This document shows positions 53,099 to 61,766 of a stretch of DNA of 64,000 bases, piece by piece (position 1 is the first letter of the stretch; every line of letters begins with the position of its first letter). This stretch comes from Pseudomonadales bacterium (GTDB taxonomy: Bacteria > Pseudomonadota > Gammaproteobacteria > Pseudomonadales > Pseudohongiellaceae): contig JAJEGU010000067.1 of assembly GCA_022819645.1 (NCBI GenBank), forward strand, positions 1-64,000, given 5' to 3'. The position numbers and the translations under genes are program-made. A model generated the notes under the pieces. That model made no database searches. It saw nothing but the letters and a program-made list of their open reading frames with translations, and had not been told where the DNA came from.

Positions 53099-53939
53099 GG
53101 GATGTCTCCTGGGGTTGCGTGGCGCCCGGGGCGCCGGGTGGGATGAAATACAGCGGCAAGGCGCCGAGGTAGCGCCATTGCTCGGGATTGGTGCGAAAGA
53201 AAGGCTCGAAAAAGCGGGTCAGCGCCGCGGTCAGGCGATTGGCGGCGGCGGCAAGCGACTCGCCGCGAATCCGCTCCGGCTCAAGCTGCTCGCCGAGGAC
53301 GATCTGCCCGCGCTCGCCGTCGAACCAGTTGATCACCGGCAGCATGGGAATGCGGTTGGTGAGGCTGAGCAGCGCGGACCCCTGGGGGAAAAAGGCCGGG
53401 CGTTGCAGAAAATCAACGCTTGCCGCGCCGCCGAACTGCCCGGTCAAATCGCAGAAGGTCACGAATTGCACGCCGGGGCTGCGCAGCAACGGCGCCAGGG
53501 TGCTGATGCCGGACTCGTCGGCGATCAGTTGTGATTCCGGGCCCTGGGCGCGTTTGCCGAAAGCGCGCCCCATGTTTTGGAAATACCCGTCACTGCCCCG
53601 GGCCTGGGAGAGGTAGTACACCCTGGCCCGGTCGCCGATGCCCGCACCGAGCAGGTTGAGGCCGTAGATGTAGTCGCCGAAGTGGTAACTCACGAGCAGG
53701 CGCGACCGCGGGTCGGCTTCGATCAGTTCGCGCAATTTCCCCTTTTGGGGAAAATGCAGGCCAGCCACGAGCCGCCGCAGTTCAGGCGGCGGCAGGGGGT
53801 GGTTGCGGCGGTGCTCGAGCTGCGTCAACCACCGGTCGTTGGCGGCAAGCAGCCGCCGGGTCCGGTCGCGGGTCTCGCGCAGGCAGGTGGCGACAGCGGC
53901 GATCTGTTCCGCGGAAAATCCGGTCTTGTTGCGGGCCAT
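53049..53939 (-). CDS. LPLAT-like (LpxL-related) acyltransferase with non-canonical motif
   Basis: RLLVSYHFGDYIYGLN; FPQGSALLSLTNRIPMLPVINW; start 53939 or 53999. Confidence 0.65.
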   Translation of the reverse strand: MARNKTGFSAEQIAAVATCLRETRDRTRRLLAANDRWLTQLEHRRNHPLPPPELRRLVAGLHFPQKGKLRELIEADPRSRLLVSYHFGDYIYGLNLLGAGIGDRARVYYLSQARGSDGYFQNMGRAFGKRAQGPESQLIADESGISTLAPLLRSPGVQFVTFCDLTGQFGGAASVDFLQRPAFFPQGSALLSLTNRIPMLPVINWFDGERGQIVLGEQLEPERIRGESLAAAANRLTAALTRFFEPFFRTNPEQWRYLGALPLYFIPPGAPGATQPQETSHAHPQQDTAPAGPLQQ

Positions 53940-54079
53940 GATTGGGTCCTTGCCGAGGGGCTGGCCATAGGTGTAGGCAAGAATTTCCGGACGCGCCAAA
54001 TTTTTGACGAAAATAATTTGCGGGCCGGAAAGAACCCGCCCTGCCGGTATAATCCGGGGCTGTTGGATTCAGGAGAGAG

Positions 54080-55402
54080 TTGAAGATGCATGAGGCGGAC
54101 AGCTATTCGGCCCATGTGGCGCAATTGTGCGAACGCTACGGCCAGGCCATGGGGGACCGCTTCCCGGCGGTGCTGCTGCACAGTGGCGGCAGCGGCCATT
54201 ACTTCGGCGACGACCGGGAAATGCCCTTCCAGGCCTATGGCCATTTCGCCCAGTGGCTGCCGGTGAACCGCCCCAACCAGTTCCTGCTGATTCACCCGGG
54301 GGAGAAACCTGTCTACTTTCAGGTCGTTCCCGCGGACTACTGGTACGAGCAGGATTTCGCCATCGACGATCCATGGCGCGAGGCGCTGGAAGTGCGGCAC
54401 TTGTCGGCAGTGGCGGACCTGCCGAAACCAGAGCCGGGAACCGCCTGGCTTGGCCCGGACCCGGGACTCGCCGAAGAACTCGGCATCGCGCCGGCGCATT
54501 GCAATCCCCCGGCGCTGCGCAAGCCGCTCGATTTCGCCCGGGCCATCAAGACGCCCTACGAAACCGCCCAGTTGCGAGCCGCCAGCCGTCTCGCCATGCG
54601 CGCCCACCAGGCGGCCCGGCTGTGCTTTCTCGCCGGCGGCAGCGAATTCGATATCCACTTCGCCTTTCTCGAAGCCTGCCGCCAGATCGAGGAAGAACTG
54701 CCCTACACCCCCATCATCGCCCTTGACGAGAAATCGGCCATCCTCCATTACCAGCACAAGCGGCGGCAACTTGCGGGTCCGCCCAGGGTGCTGCTGATCG
54801 ACGCCGGCTGCCGGGTCAATGGCTATGGCTCGGACATAACCCGAACCTGGACCTCGACGGTGGCGGATGCCCTGTTTGTCGATCTGCTCGCGGGCATGGA
54901 CGAGCTGCAGCGGGGGCTGGTGGCGCAAGTCGGGCCGGGAATGGACTATGTGGACCTGCATCTCGCCGCCCTGGACGGGCTGGCGGAGTTGCTGCTTGCG
55001 CTCGGCATATGCCGGGGCGGCGGCGAGCCCTTGCGGGAAGCCGGGATTCCACAATGCTTCATGCCACATGGCGTGGGGCATCTGCTCGGCGTACAGGTAC
55101 ACGATGTGGGCGGTCGCCAGCTTGATGCCCGGGGCGGGGAGCGGCCGCCGCCGGAGCATTCCCCGGCCTTGCGCAATACCCGGATCATGGTGGAAGACAT
55201 GGTGTTCACCATCGAGCCCGGTTGCTACTTCATCCCCATGCTTCTCGAACCCCTGCGGGAATCGGCGAAGGCGCGGCTGATCGACTGGAACGCCGTCGAT
55301 GCGCTCTACAGCCATGGCGGAGTGAGGATCGAAGACAATGTGCGGGTAAGCGCTTCGGGGACGGAGAATCTTACTCGGGAGGCCGCGCCAGCAGCGGCCT
55401 GA
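54080..55402 (+). CDS. pepQ: Xaa-Pro dipeptidase (PepQ-like)
   Basis: LLIDAGCRVNGYGSDITRTWT; FMPHGVGHLLGVQVHDVGG; FTIEPGCYF metal ligands. Confidence 0.92.
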   Translation: MKMHEADSYSAHVAQLCERYGQAMGDRFPAVLLHSGGSGHYFGDDREMPFQAYGHFAQWLPVNRPNQFLLIHPGEKPVYFQVVPADYWYEQDFAIDDPWREALEVRHLSAVADLPKPEPGTAWLGPDPGLAEELGIAPAHCNPPALRKPLDFARAIKTPYETAQLRAASRLAMRAHQAARLCFLAGGSEFDIHFAFLEACRQIEEELPYTPIIALDEKSAILHYQHKRRQLAGPPRVLLIDAGCRVNGYGSDITRTWTSTVADALFVDLLAGMDELQRGLVAQVGPGMDYVDLHLAALDGLAELLLALGICRGGGEPLREAGIPQCFMPHGVGHLLGVQVHDVGGRQLDARGGERPPPEHSPALRNTRIMVEDMVFTIEPGCYFIPMLLEPLRESAKARLIDWNAVDALYSHGGVRIEDNVRVSASGTENLTREAAPAAA

Positions 55403-56651
55403 TTTCCGCCAGGGTCAACTCCAGCGCCTGCTGGTTGGCGGCGATTACCGTCTTGCCGGCTTCGCCCATTCGCTCGCGCAATTCGGGATTCGCCAGCAGT
55501 TCGCTCCAGAGCTCGCCGAGGGCCTCGCCATCCCCGGCGCTGCGCAGGGCGCCGGCGTCTTCCAGCAACTCGCAGGGTTCAGCGAAATTGAATCGGGATG
55601 GCCCGGTGCTCACCGGGACACCCGCCGCGGCGGGCTCCAGCACATTGTGGCATCCGGTATCCACCAGACTGCCGCCGACAAAGGCAATGTCCGCGCTGGC
55701 GAAGTAGGCCATCATCTCGCCCATGGAATCGCCGATGAGGATTTGCGTGGCGTATGTAACCGATTCGGCTTCGCTGCGTCGTCCGCTGCGGAAACCTTCG
55801 GCGACGCACAGGGCAAAAGCTTCGTCAAAGCGCTCTGGGTGCCGGGGCACGATCAACAGCAGGCTCTCGGGATGGTCCGCGAGACAGCGCCGGAAGGCTT
55901 GCAGCAGCTTGCCTTCTTCGCCTTCCCGGGTGCTGCCGGCAACGATCAGCCTGCGTCCGCCCTTCCATTGTTCTATGGCGTCAAGCGCCTGCGGCTTGCC
56001 CCCGGAACCATGCAATGCGAACTTCAGGCTGCCCGTTACTTGCACATTCGCCGCGCCAAGGCCGCGAAAGCGTTCCGCGTCGGCCTCGGACTGGGAGCAA
56101 ATTCGCTGCACCTGCCCCAGCATGATTCGGCTCAAACGCGGAAAACGCCGGTATGCCCGCCAGGACTTGTCCGACAGGCGGCCGTTGACGAGCAGCACCG
56201 GCACTCCCGCCCGCTGCGCCTCGTGGATGGTATTGGGCCAGAGTTCGGTTTCCACCAGCAGCAGCATCCGCGGTCGGAACGCACGCAGAAAACGGCGCAG
56301 CATCCAGCCGATGTCATAGGGCGCATAATGCTGTATCACCGAATCGCCGAACTGCCGCCGGGCCTGTTCCGCGCCGGTTGGCGTCATGTTGGTCAGCAGT
56401 ATCCGGAAATCGGGGAATTCTTGCTTCAGGGCTTTCACCAGCGGTGTCGCCGCCACGGTTTCCCCCATGGAAACCGCATGCAGCCAGATGAGCGGTCGCG
56501 CCGGATCAAACTCCGCCGACGGGCGAATACGCCCAAAGCGTTCCCCAATGCGCTGCCGATAAGCCGGTGCCCGGCGCGACCGCCACAGCAGGCGCAGCCA
56601 GACGCCAGGCAGCGCCAGGTGGAAAACCAGGCTGTAGATCAGTCGTTGCAT
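55371..56651 (-). CDS. waaA: Kdo transferase
   Basis: LIWLHAVSMGETVAATPLVKAL; FAFVGGSLVDTGCHNVLEPAAAGVPV; start 56651 or 56663. Confidence 0.94.
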   Translation of the reverse strand: MQRLIYSLVFHLALPGVWLRLLWRSRRAPAYRQRIGERFGRIRPSAEFDPARPLIWLHAVSMGETVAATPLVKALKQEFPDFRILLTNMTPTGAEQARRQFGDSVIQHYAPYDIGWMLRRFLRAFRPRMLLLVETELWPNTIHEAQRAGVPVLLVNGRLSDKSWRAYRRFPRLSRIMLGQVQRICSQSEADAERFRGLGAANVQVTGSLKFALHGSGGKPQALDAIEQWKGGRRLIVAGSTREGEEGKLLQAFRRCLADHPESLLLIVPRHPERFDEAFALCVAEGFRSGRRSEAESVTYATQILIGDSMGEMMAYFASADIAFVGGSLVDTGCHNVLEPAAAGVPVSTGPSRFNFAEPCELLEDAGALRSAGDGEALGELWSELLANPELRERMGEAGKTVIAANQQALELTLAEIRPLLARPPE

Positions 56652-56700
56652 GAAGGGAACCACCGCGAATACCTGCGCCGCGGGCTTCTGGGGTATGCTT

Positions 56701-56733
56701 GCGCCAGGAGCCTGCGGCGCAGGCTCCTGGCGC
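56701..56733. repeat. Perfect 33 nt palindrome (16 bp arms, 1 nt centre), GGAGCCTGCG family
   Basis: gcgccaggagcctgcg-g-cgcaggctcctggcgc. Confidence 0.9.
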
Positions 56734-56759
56734 GGCCACGATGCGGGAAAAGTTATCGG

Positions 56760-57974
56760 ATGCCCCCCAGCTATTCAACTGACATCGTCCTGTTCGGCGG
56801 CGGCGTAGCCGGGCTTTGGCTGCTGAACCGGTTGGCGGCGGCGGGATACCGCACCATACTGCTGGAGCGGGAGGCGCTTGGGGGCGTTCAGTCGATCCAT
56901 GCCCAGGGCATTATTCACGGCGGCCTGAAGTATGCCCTTCACGGCGCTTTCAGCGGCGCCTCCCGGGCGATTGCCGGCATGCCCGCGCGCTGGCGCGAGT
57001 GTATCGCCGGCAGCGGCGAGATCGACCTGTCCGCCTGCAAGCTGTCCAGCCCGCATTGCTATCTCTGGTCCGGCGATGGCCCTGGCGGCGGCATGAAGGC
57101 TTTTTTCGGCAGCAAGGTGGTCGCCGGCGGGGCGGAAGTGGCCGCAGAGGCGGAAATTCCCGGATTTCTCCAAGGCCGCGGCCTGGTGTACCGCCTGCCG
57201 GATTTTGTGGTGGACACCCATTCCCTGATTCGGGCCCTGGCGCAAGGGCATGCCGGGCGCATATTCACTTTGGGAAGCGATGGCACGGAAGATACCTTGA
57301 CATTCGAGCGGGCTGGCGGCCACCGGGAGTTGCAGGTGCAAGGCGCCGAAGGACCGTTGCGAATCAGGGCCCGGCGCTACCTCTTCTGCGCTGGAGAAGG
57401 CAATCAGGCATTGAGCGAGCAGGCGGGGCTGGCCACTCCCCGTTGCCAGTTGCGTCCGCTGAAGATGGTTTCGGCTGCCGGCGCCGCGCTGCCCGAGACC
57501 TTTCTCCATGTGCTTGGCGCGGGCCTGAGCGCCACTCCCCGGCTTACCATCACTTCCCATCGCGACGCGAATGACACTCCGGTCTGGTATCTCGGCGGCG
57601 AACTTGCCGAAGCCGGTGTCGAGCGCACGAACGCCCGGCAGCTCGAAGTGGCCAGGACCATGCTTGCCGAACTGCTGCCGGATGTTGCGATGGACGAACT
57701 GGAATGGCGCTGCCTCGACATCAACCGGGCGGAACCGGCAAGCCCGGGCGGCCGCAGGCCCGACAATGCCAGCCTTTGCTCCGAACAGGACGTCATCGTG
57801 GCCTGGCCGGTCAAGCTCGCCCTGGCGCCGGTGCTGGCGGACCAGGTGATGAACAGGCTGCGGGAGGATGGAATCGAGCCCGGCGACGCTGGCGGGTCTT
57901 CTGTGGACGATCCGGGTCTGCTTGCCAGCGTCTTTCCCGGGTCCCCCGCTTTCGCCCGGCCCTTCTGGAGTTGA
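56760..57974 (+). CDS. FAD-dependent oxidoreductase (DAO family)
   Basis: STDIVLFGGGVAGLWLLNRLAAAGYRTILLERE; ATG at 56760, not 55647 as in the ORF track. Confidence 0.8.
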   Translation: MPPSYSTDIVLFGGGVAGLWLLNRLAAAGYRTILLEREALGGVQSIHAQGIIHGGLKYALHGAFSGASRAIAGMPARWRECIAGSGEIDLSACKLSSPHCYLWSGDGPGGGMKAFFGSKVVAGGAEVAAEAEIPGFLQGRGLVYRLPDFVVDTHSLIRALAQGHAGRIFTLGSDGTEDTLTFERAGGHRELQVQGAEGPLRIRARRYLFCAGEGNQALSEQAGLATPRCQLRPLKMVSAAGAALPETFLHVLGAGLSATPRLTITSHRDANDTPVWYLGGELAEAGVERTNARQLEVARTMLAELLPDVAMDELEWRCLDINRAEPASPGGRRPDNASLCSEQDVIVAWPVKLALAPVLADQVMNRLREDGIEPGDAGGSSVDDPGLLASVFPGSPAFARPFWS

Positions 57975-57978
57975 ACGG

Positions 57979-58764
57979 ATGCTGCCCAGACGCAAACTCG
58001 GTAATACCGGCATGGATGTCCCCTGCCTTGGGCTCGGCACGGTGAAGTTCGGCCGCAAGGAACAGGTGAAGTACCCCGCGGGTTTCGAGCTTCCTTCCGA
58101 CCGGGAAATCAGATCGCTGCTCGCCCAGGCACAGGAAGCGGGGATCAACCTGATCGACACCGCCCCGGCCTATGGCGGCAGTGAACAGCGCCTCGGCCGG
58201 CTCCTGCCGGAGCGGGACCATTGGCTGATTTGCACCAAGGTGGGAGAAATCTTCGCCGGCGGCGTTTCGCGGTTCGATTTTTCCGCGGGCCATGTGCGCG
58301 CCAGCGTAGAACAAAGCCTGCGCCACTTGCGCACTGATCGTGTCGATATCGTGCTGATTCACTCGGACGGAAACGATCTGGACATTCTGGAAAAGTCCGA
58401 CTGCGTCGAGACGCTCGACAGGCTGCGCGACGAGGGCCTGCTGCGCGCCGTCGGCATGAGTTCCAAGACCGTCGCCGGCGGCCTGCGGGCCATGGAATTC
58501 GTCGATGTGCTGATGCTCACCTACAACCGAGCCGACACCAGCCAGGCCCCGGTGATCGAACAGTCCCACCGGGCCGGCAAAGGCGTCCTCATCAAGAAAG
58601 GCCTCGCCAGCGGCCACGCCCTGCATACCCCCGGCGCCGACGCCACCGAAACCTTCCGCTTCCTCCTCGCCCCCCCCGGAGTAAGCTCCATCCTCATCGG
58701 CACCATCAACCCAACCCACCTCCGGCAAAACATCAAGGCGGCCTCCGACACCCTCGCACCCTAA
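57979..58764 (+). CDS. Aldo/keto reductase
   Basis: RRKLGNTGMDVPCLGLGTVKFG; INLIDTAPAYGGSEQRLG. Confidence 0.92.
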   Translation: MLPRRKLGNTGMDVPCLGLGTVKFGRKEQVKYPAGFELPSDREIRSLLAQAQEAGINLIDTAPAYGGSEQRLGRLLPERDHWLICTKVGEIFAGGVSRFDFSAGHVRASVEQSLRHLRTDRVDIVLIHSDGNDLDILEKSDCVETLDRLRDEGLLRAVGMSSKTVAGGLRAMEFVDVLMLTYNRADTSQAPVIEQSHRAGKGVLIKKGLASGHALHTPGADATETFRFLLAPPGVSSILIGTINPTHLRQNIKAASDTLAP

Positions 58765-60197
58765 CCTTCAGCACACCCTCCCCGCATCTTCTCCACCATC
58801 GCCGAAGTCGAACAATCGTCAATAAAGGCGAGTACATGCACTTCGCCGCCCCAGTCTCTGACGAGTTCCCCTCCCACCACCTGGTCCAGCGTATAGTCCC
58901 CGCCCTTGACCAGCACTTCCGGACGCAATTCCCGCAGCAGATTCTCCGGGGTGTCTTCGCTGAAGCTCACTACCCAGTCCACCGCGCTGAGGCCGGCCAG
59001 CACCCGCAGGCGCCGGTCCAGGGGATTGATGGGGCGGCCGGAGCCTTTCAATCTGGCCACGGAAGCATCGTCGTTCACCGCCACCACAAGACGGTGCCCG
59101 AGCTTGCGCGCCTCGTCGAGATAGCCCACATGGCCGGCGTGGATGATGTCAAAGCAGCCATTGGTGAAGACGATACGCTCGCCGTGTTCCCGGGCGTCCT
59201 CCACGGCGATGCGCAACTGGTCGGCGCGCATGATGCCGCGACCGCTGTCGAGTTCAGCCATCAACGCCCGGCGCAATTCCGGCGCGCTGATGGCGGCGGT
59301 GCCGAGTTTGCCCACCACCAGCCCCGCGGCAAGATTGGCCAGCACCACCGCGTCGGCGAGTTTCTCTCCCGCCGCCAAGGCTGCGGAAAGCACCGAGATT
59401 ACCGTGTCTCCGGCGCCGGTCACGTCATAGACTTCCTGAGCCCGGGCGGGCAGATGCAATTCCGGCGCATGGGGGCGGATCAGGGTCATGCCGTTTTCGC
59501 CCCGGGTGATGAGCAGGGCTTCGAGTTCAAGCCCGGCAATCAGTTGCTCACCCTTGTTTACCAGTTCCCGCTCATTGGCGCTCGGGCCCATGACGGCTTC
59601 GAACTCCGCCAGATTGGGGGTTATCAGGGTCGCCCCGCGATAGCGCCGGAAATCTTTTCCCTTGGGGTCCACGATGACGGGGATGTCTTGCCCGCGGGCC
59701 AGGGCGATGAGTTCCTCCACCTGGCCGAGAACGCCCTTGTCATAATCGGATAGCAGCAGGACCTGGGACTGTGGCAGCAATTCGGCAATCGTGGCGGCGA
59801 GCCCTTTGATGTCGCCGGGGCTGAAACGCTCTTCGAAATCGAGCCGGATCAGTTGCTGCTGGCGACCGATCACGCGCAGTTTGGTGATGGTGGGCTTGTC
59901 CGCGGAGCGCTGGAACTTGCAGTAGACCCCGGCGGCTTCCAGCCTGTCCTGCAATTCCCGGGCGGTGTCATCATCGCCCACTGTGCCGACCAGTGTGGCG
60001 GCGCTGCCCAATGCCGCGATATTGAGGGCAACGTTGCCGGCGCCGCCGGGGCGGTCTTCGCGCTTGCCCACCCGCACCACGGGCACCGGCGCTTCCGGGG
60101 AAATCCGCGAGGCGTCGCCATGCCAGTAGCGGTCGAGCATGACATCTCCCACTACTAGCAATCTTGCATCCTGAAAGGCAGGCATCGAAGGTTTCAT
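58761..60197 (-). CDS. hldE: Bifunctional heptose-7-P kinase / heptose-1-P adenylyltransferase
   Basis: DVMLDRYWHGDASRISPEAPVPVV; FTNGCFDIIHAGHVGYLDEARKLG. Confidence 0.96.
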   Translation of the reverse strand: MKPSMPAFQDARLLVVGDVMLDRYWHGDASRISPEAPVPVVRVGKREDRPGGAGNVALNIAALGSAATLVGTVGDDDTARELQDRLEAAGVYCKFQRSADKPTITKLRVIGRQQQLIRLDFEERFSPGDIKGLAATIAELLPQSQVLLLSDYDKGVLGQVEELIALARGQDIPVIVDPKGKDFRRYRGATLITPNLAEFEAVMGPSANERELVNKGEQLIAGLELEALLITRGENGMTLIRPHAPELHLPARAQEVYDVTGAGDTVISVLSAALAAGEKLADAVVLANLAAGLVVGKLGTAAISAPELRRALMAELDSGRGIMRADQLRIAVEDAREHGERIVFTNGCFDIIHAGHVGYLDEARKLGHRLVVAVNDDASVARLKGSGRPINPLDRRLRVLAGLSAVDWVVSFSEDTPENLLRELRPEVLVKGGDYTLDQVVGGELVRDWGGEVHVLAFIDDCSTSAMVEKMRGGCAEG

Positions 60198-60345
60198 GGG
60201 GCTCGCCGCCTCTACCGGGAGGGCGAGCCGGATAGTAGCATATGCCTGTGAGATGGCATTGCCCTTGGCGCTTTTTCGGCATTTACAGAGGAGGATGATT
60301 CGAAATGGGACTTGTTAATTTCGTTGCTTTTCTCGCCAACATTTT

Positions 60346-60633
60346 TTGACAGTCAACTTCGTGCCAGCGGTGATATACGACCAGAAGACCGGGGAATTCA
60401 AGGGTTACCTGCATCCGGCGCCGATCTCCTGGCTGGTGGTGGCTGCAGTTGCGGGCTGGCTGCTGATGGCCACTTCCGAATCGCCCCGCGCCGAACCCTG
60501 GCAGTATGCCGTGTTCTCGGTTTTCTTTGTGGTCATCGGTTCCCGCATCATGATCGAGGGGCTCCACCGGAAACTGCATGGGACCTGGCTGCGCAAGGAG
60601 GGGGTCTGGTTGTTACGCAAGCGACCGGACTAA
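60346..60633 (+). CDS. Small membrane protein of unknown function
   Basis: 95 aa ORF with two predicted TM segments; TTG 60346 or GTG 60361 start. Confidence 0.45.
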   Translation: MTVNFVPAVIYDQKTGEFKGYLHPAPISWLVVAAVAGWLLMATSESPRAEPWQYAVFSVFFVVIGSRIMIEGLHRKLHGTWLRKEGVWLLRKRPD

Positions 60634-60728
60634 GTCCAGTTACCCGCCATCCTGCGCGCAGTTGCGGGACCCCGGCTTTTAATCCCGGCGGGAGTTAGCT
60701 AGGGTTATGGCTTCGGTCTGGTCGGGGT

Positions 60729-61694
60729 TTGGCTTGGATGGCGCGGGGAGGGTCGGGCGAAGTAGTTGACTTGCTGGGGTTTTGGTGGCCCCGGTACTGG
60801 GGCATCTGGGCGCTGCTTGGAATGGCCTGGCTGGCGGCGCGATTGCCCTGGTCCTGGCAGCTTCGGCTTGGGGCGGGGCTCGGGCTGCTCAGCTACCGGC
60901 TGGCGCGCTGGCGGCGACACGTCTGCGAAGTGAATCTGCGGCTGTGCTTTCCCGAACTCGATGCACGGGCTCGAAAGCGGCTGGCGCGGCGGGTTTTTGT
61001 GGAAAACGGGATTGGGCTGGTCGAAGTTGCGATTTCCTGGTACCGCAACCCGGAGGACTTTCGTTCACGCACGAGCATCGAAGGGCTGGAGAACCTGCAA
61101 CAGTCGCTGGCGAAGGGGCGGGGGGCGCTGCTGGTGGCGGCGCATTTTTCGACGCTGGAAATCGGCGGCTTTCTGCTCAGCCTGTTTCATCCCATGGCGG
61201 TCAGTTATCGCGCCCATGAAAACGCCCTGTTCGATGCGGTGATGCTCCGTCGCCGCGGCAGGCTGTATCCCCGGGTGATCGAGCGGCGCGATGTGCGCGG
61301 GGCGCTGCGCAGCCTGCGGGACGGTTTTGCGCTGTGGTATGCGCCGGATCAGGATTACGGCCCGCGCCGGGCGGTTTTCGTGCCTTTCTTCGGCGTCAAT
61401 GCGGCCACGATTACCGCCACGAGCCGCTATGCCTCCGCCCATGATTCGCCGGTGCTTTTTTTCAGCCATTACCGGCGGCCGGACAATTCAGGCTACCATT
61501 TGCGCATCAGCCCCGAACTGGAAGACTTTCCCTGTGGCGACGAGCGCGAAGACGCCATCCGAATCAACCGCCTGGTGGAGCGGGCCGTGCGCGAACAGCC
61601 GGAGCAGTATCTGTGGCTGCACAAGCGCTTCAAGACCCGGCCGGAGGGCGAGGCGGACCTCTACCGGCAAATCGATGGCGGCGCAGGCGATTAA
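60729..61694 (+). CDS. LpxL-like lauroyl/palmitoleoyl acyltransferase
   Basis: LLVAAHFSTLEIGGF (HX4E); YAPDQDYGPRRAVFVPFFG; QYLWLHKRFKTRPEG. Confidence 0.9.
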   Translation: MAWMARGGSGEVVDLLGFWWPRYWGIWALLGMAWLAARLPWSWQLRLGAGLGLLSYRLARWRRHVCEVNLRLCFPELDARARKRLARRVFVENGIGLVEVAISWYRNPEDFRSRTSIEGLENLQQSLAKGRGALLVAAHFSTLEIGGFLLSLFHPMAVSYRAHENALFDAVMLRRRGRLYPRVIERRDVRGALRSLRDGFALWYAPDQDYGPRRAVFVPFFGVNAATITATSRYASAHDSPVLFFSHYRRPDNSGYHLRISPELEDFPCGDEREDAIRINRLVERAVREQPEQYLWLHKRFKTRPEGEADLYRQIDGGAGD

Positions 61695-61762
61695 GAGCCT
61701 GCGCCGCGGAAAATCGCGCAAGCGAAAATTCGATATCGCCGCGCCCTTGACGCAGGCTCCCG
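61695..61762. repeat. Internally deleted MITE-like element
   Basis: gagcctgcgccgcgga ... aaattcgatatcgccgcgccc ... cgcaggctcccg. Confidence 0.65.
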
Positions 61763-61766
61763 AGCC

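Noticed and set aside
55647-56759. N-terminal half of the 775 aa ORF 55647-57974
   Set aside because: Antisense to waaA; the oxidoreductase starts at ATG 56760 just before its Rossmann motif.
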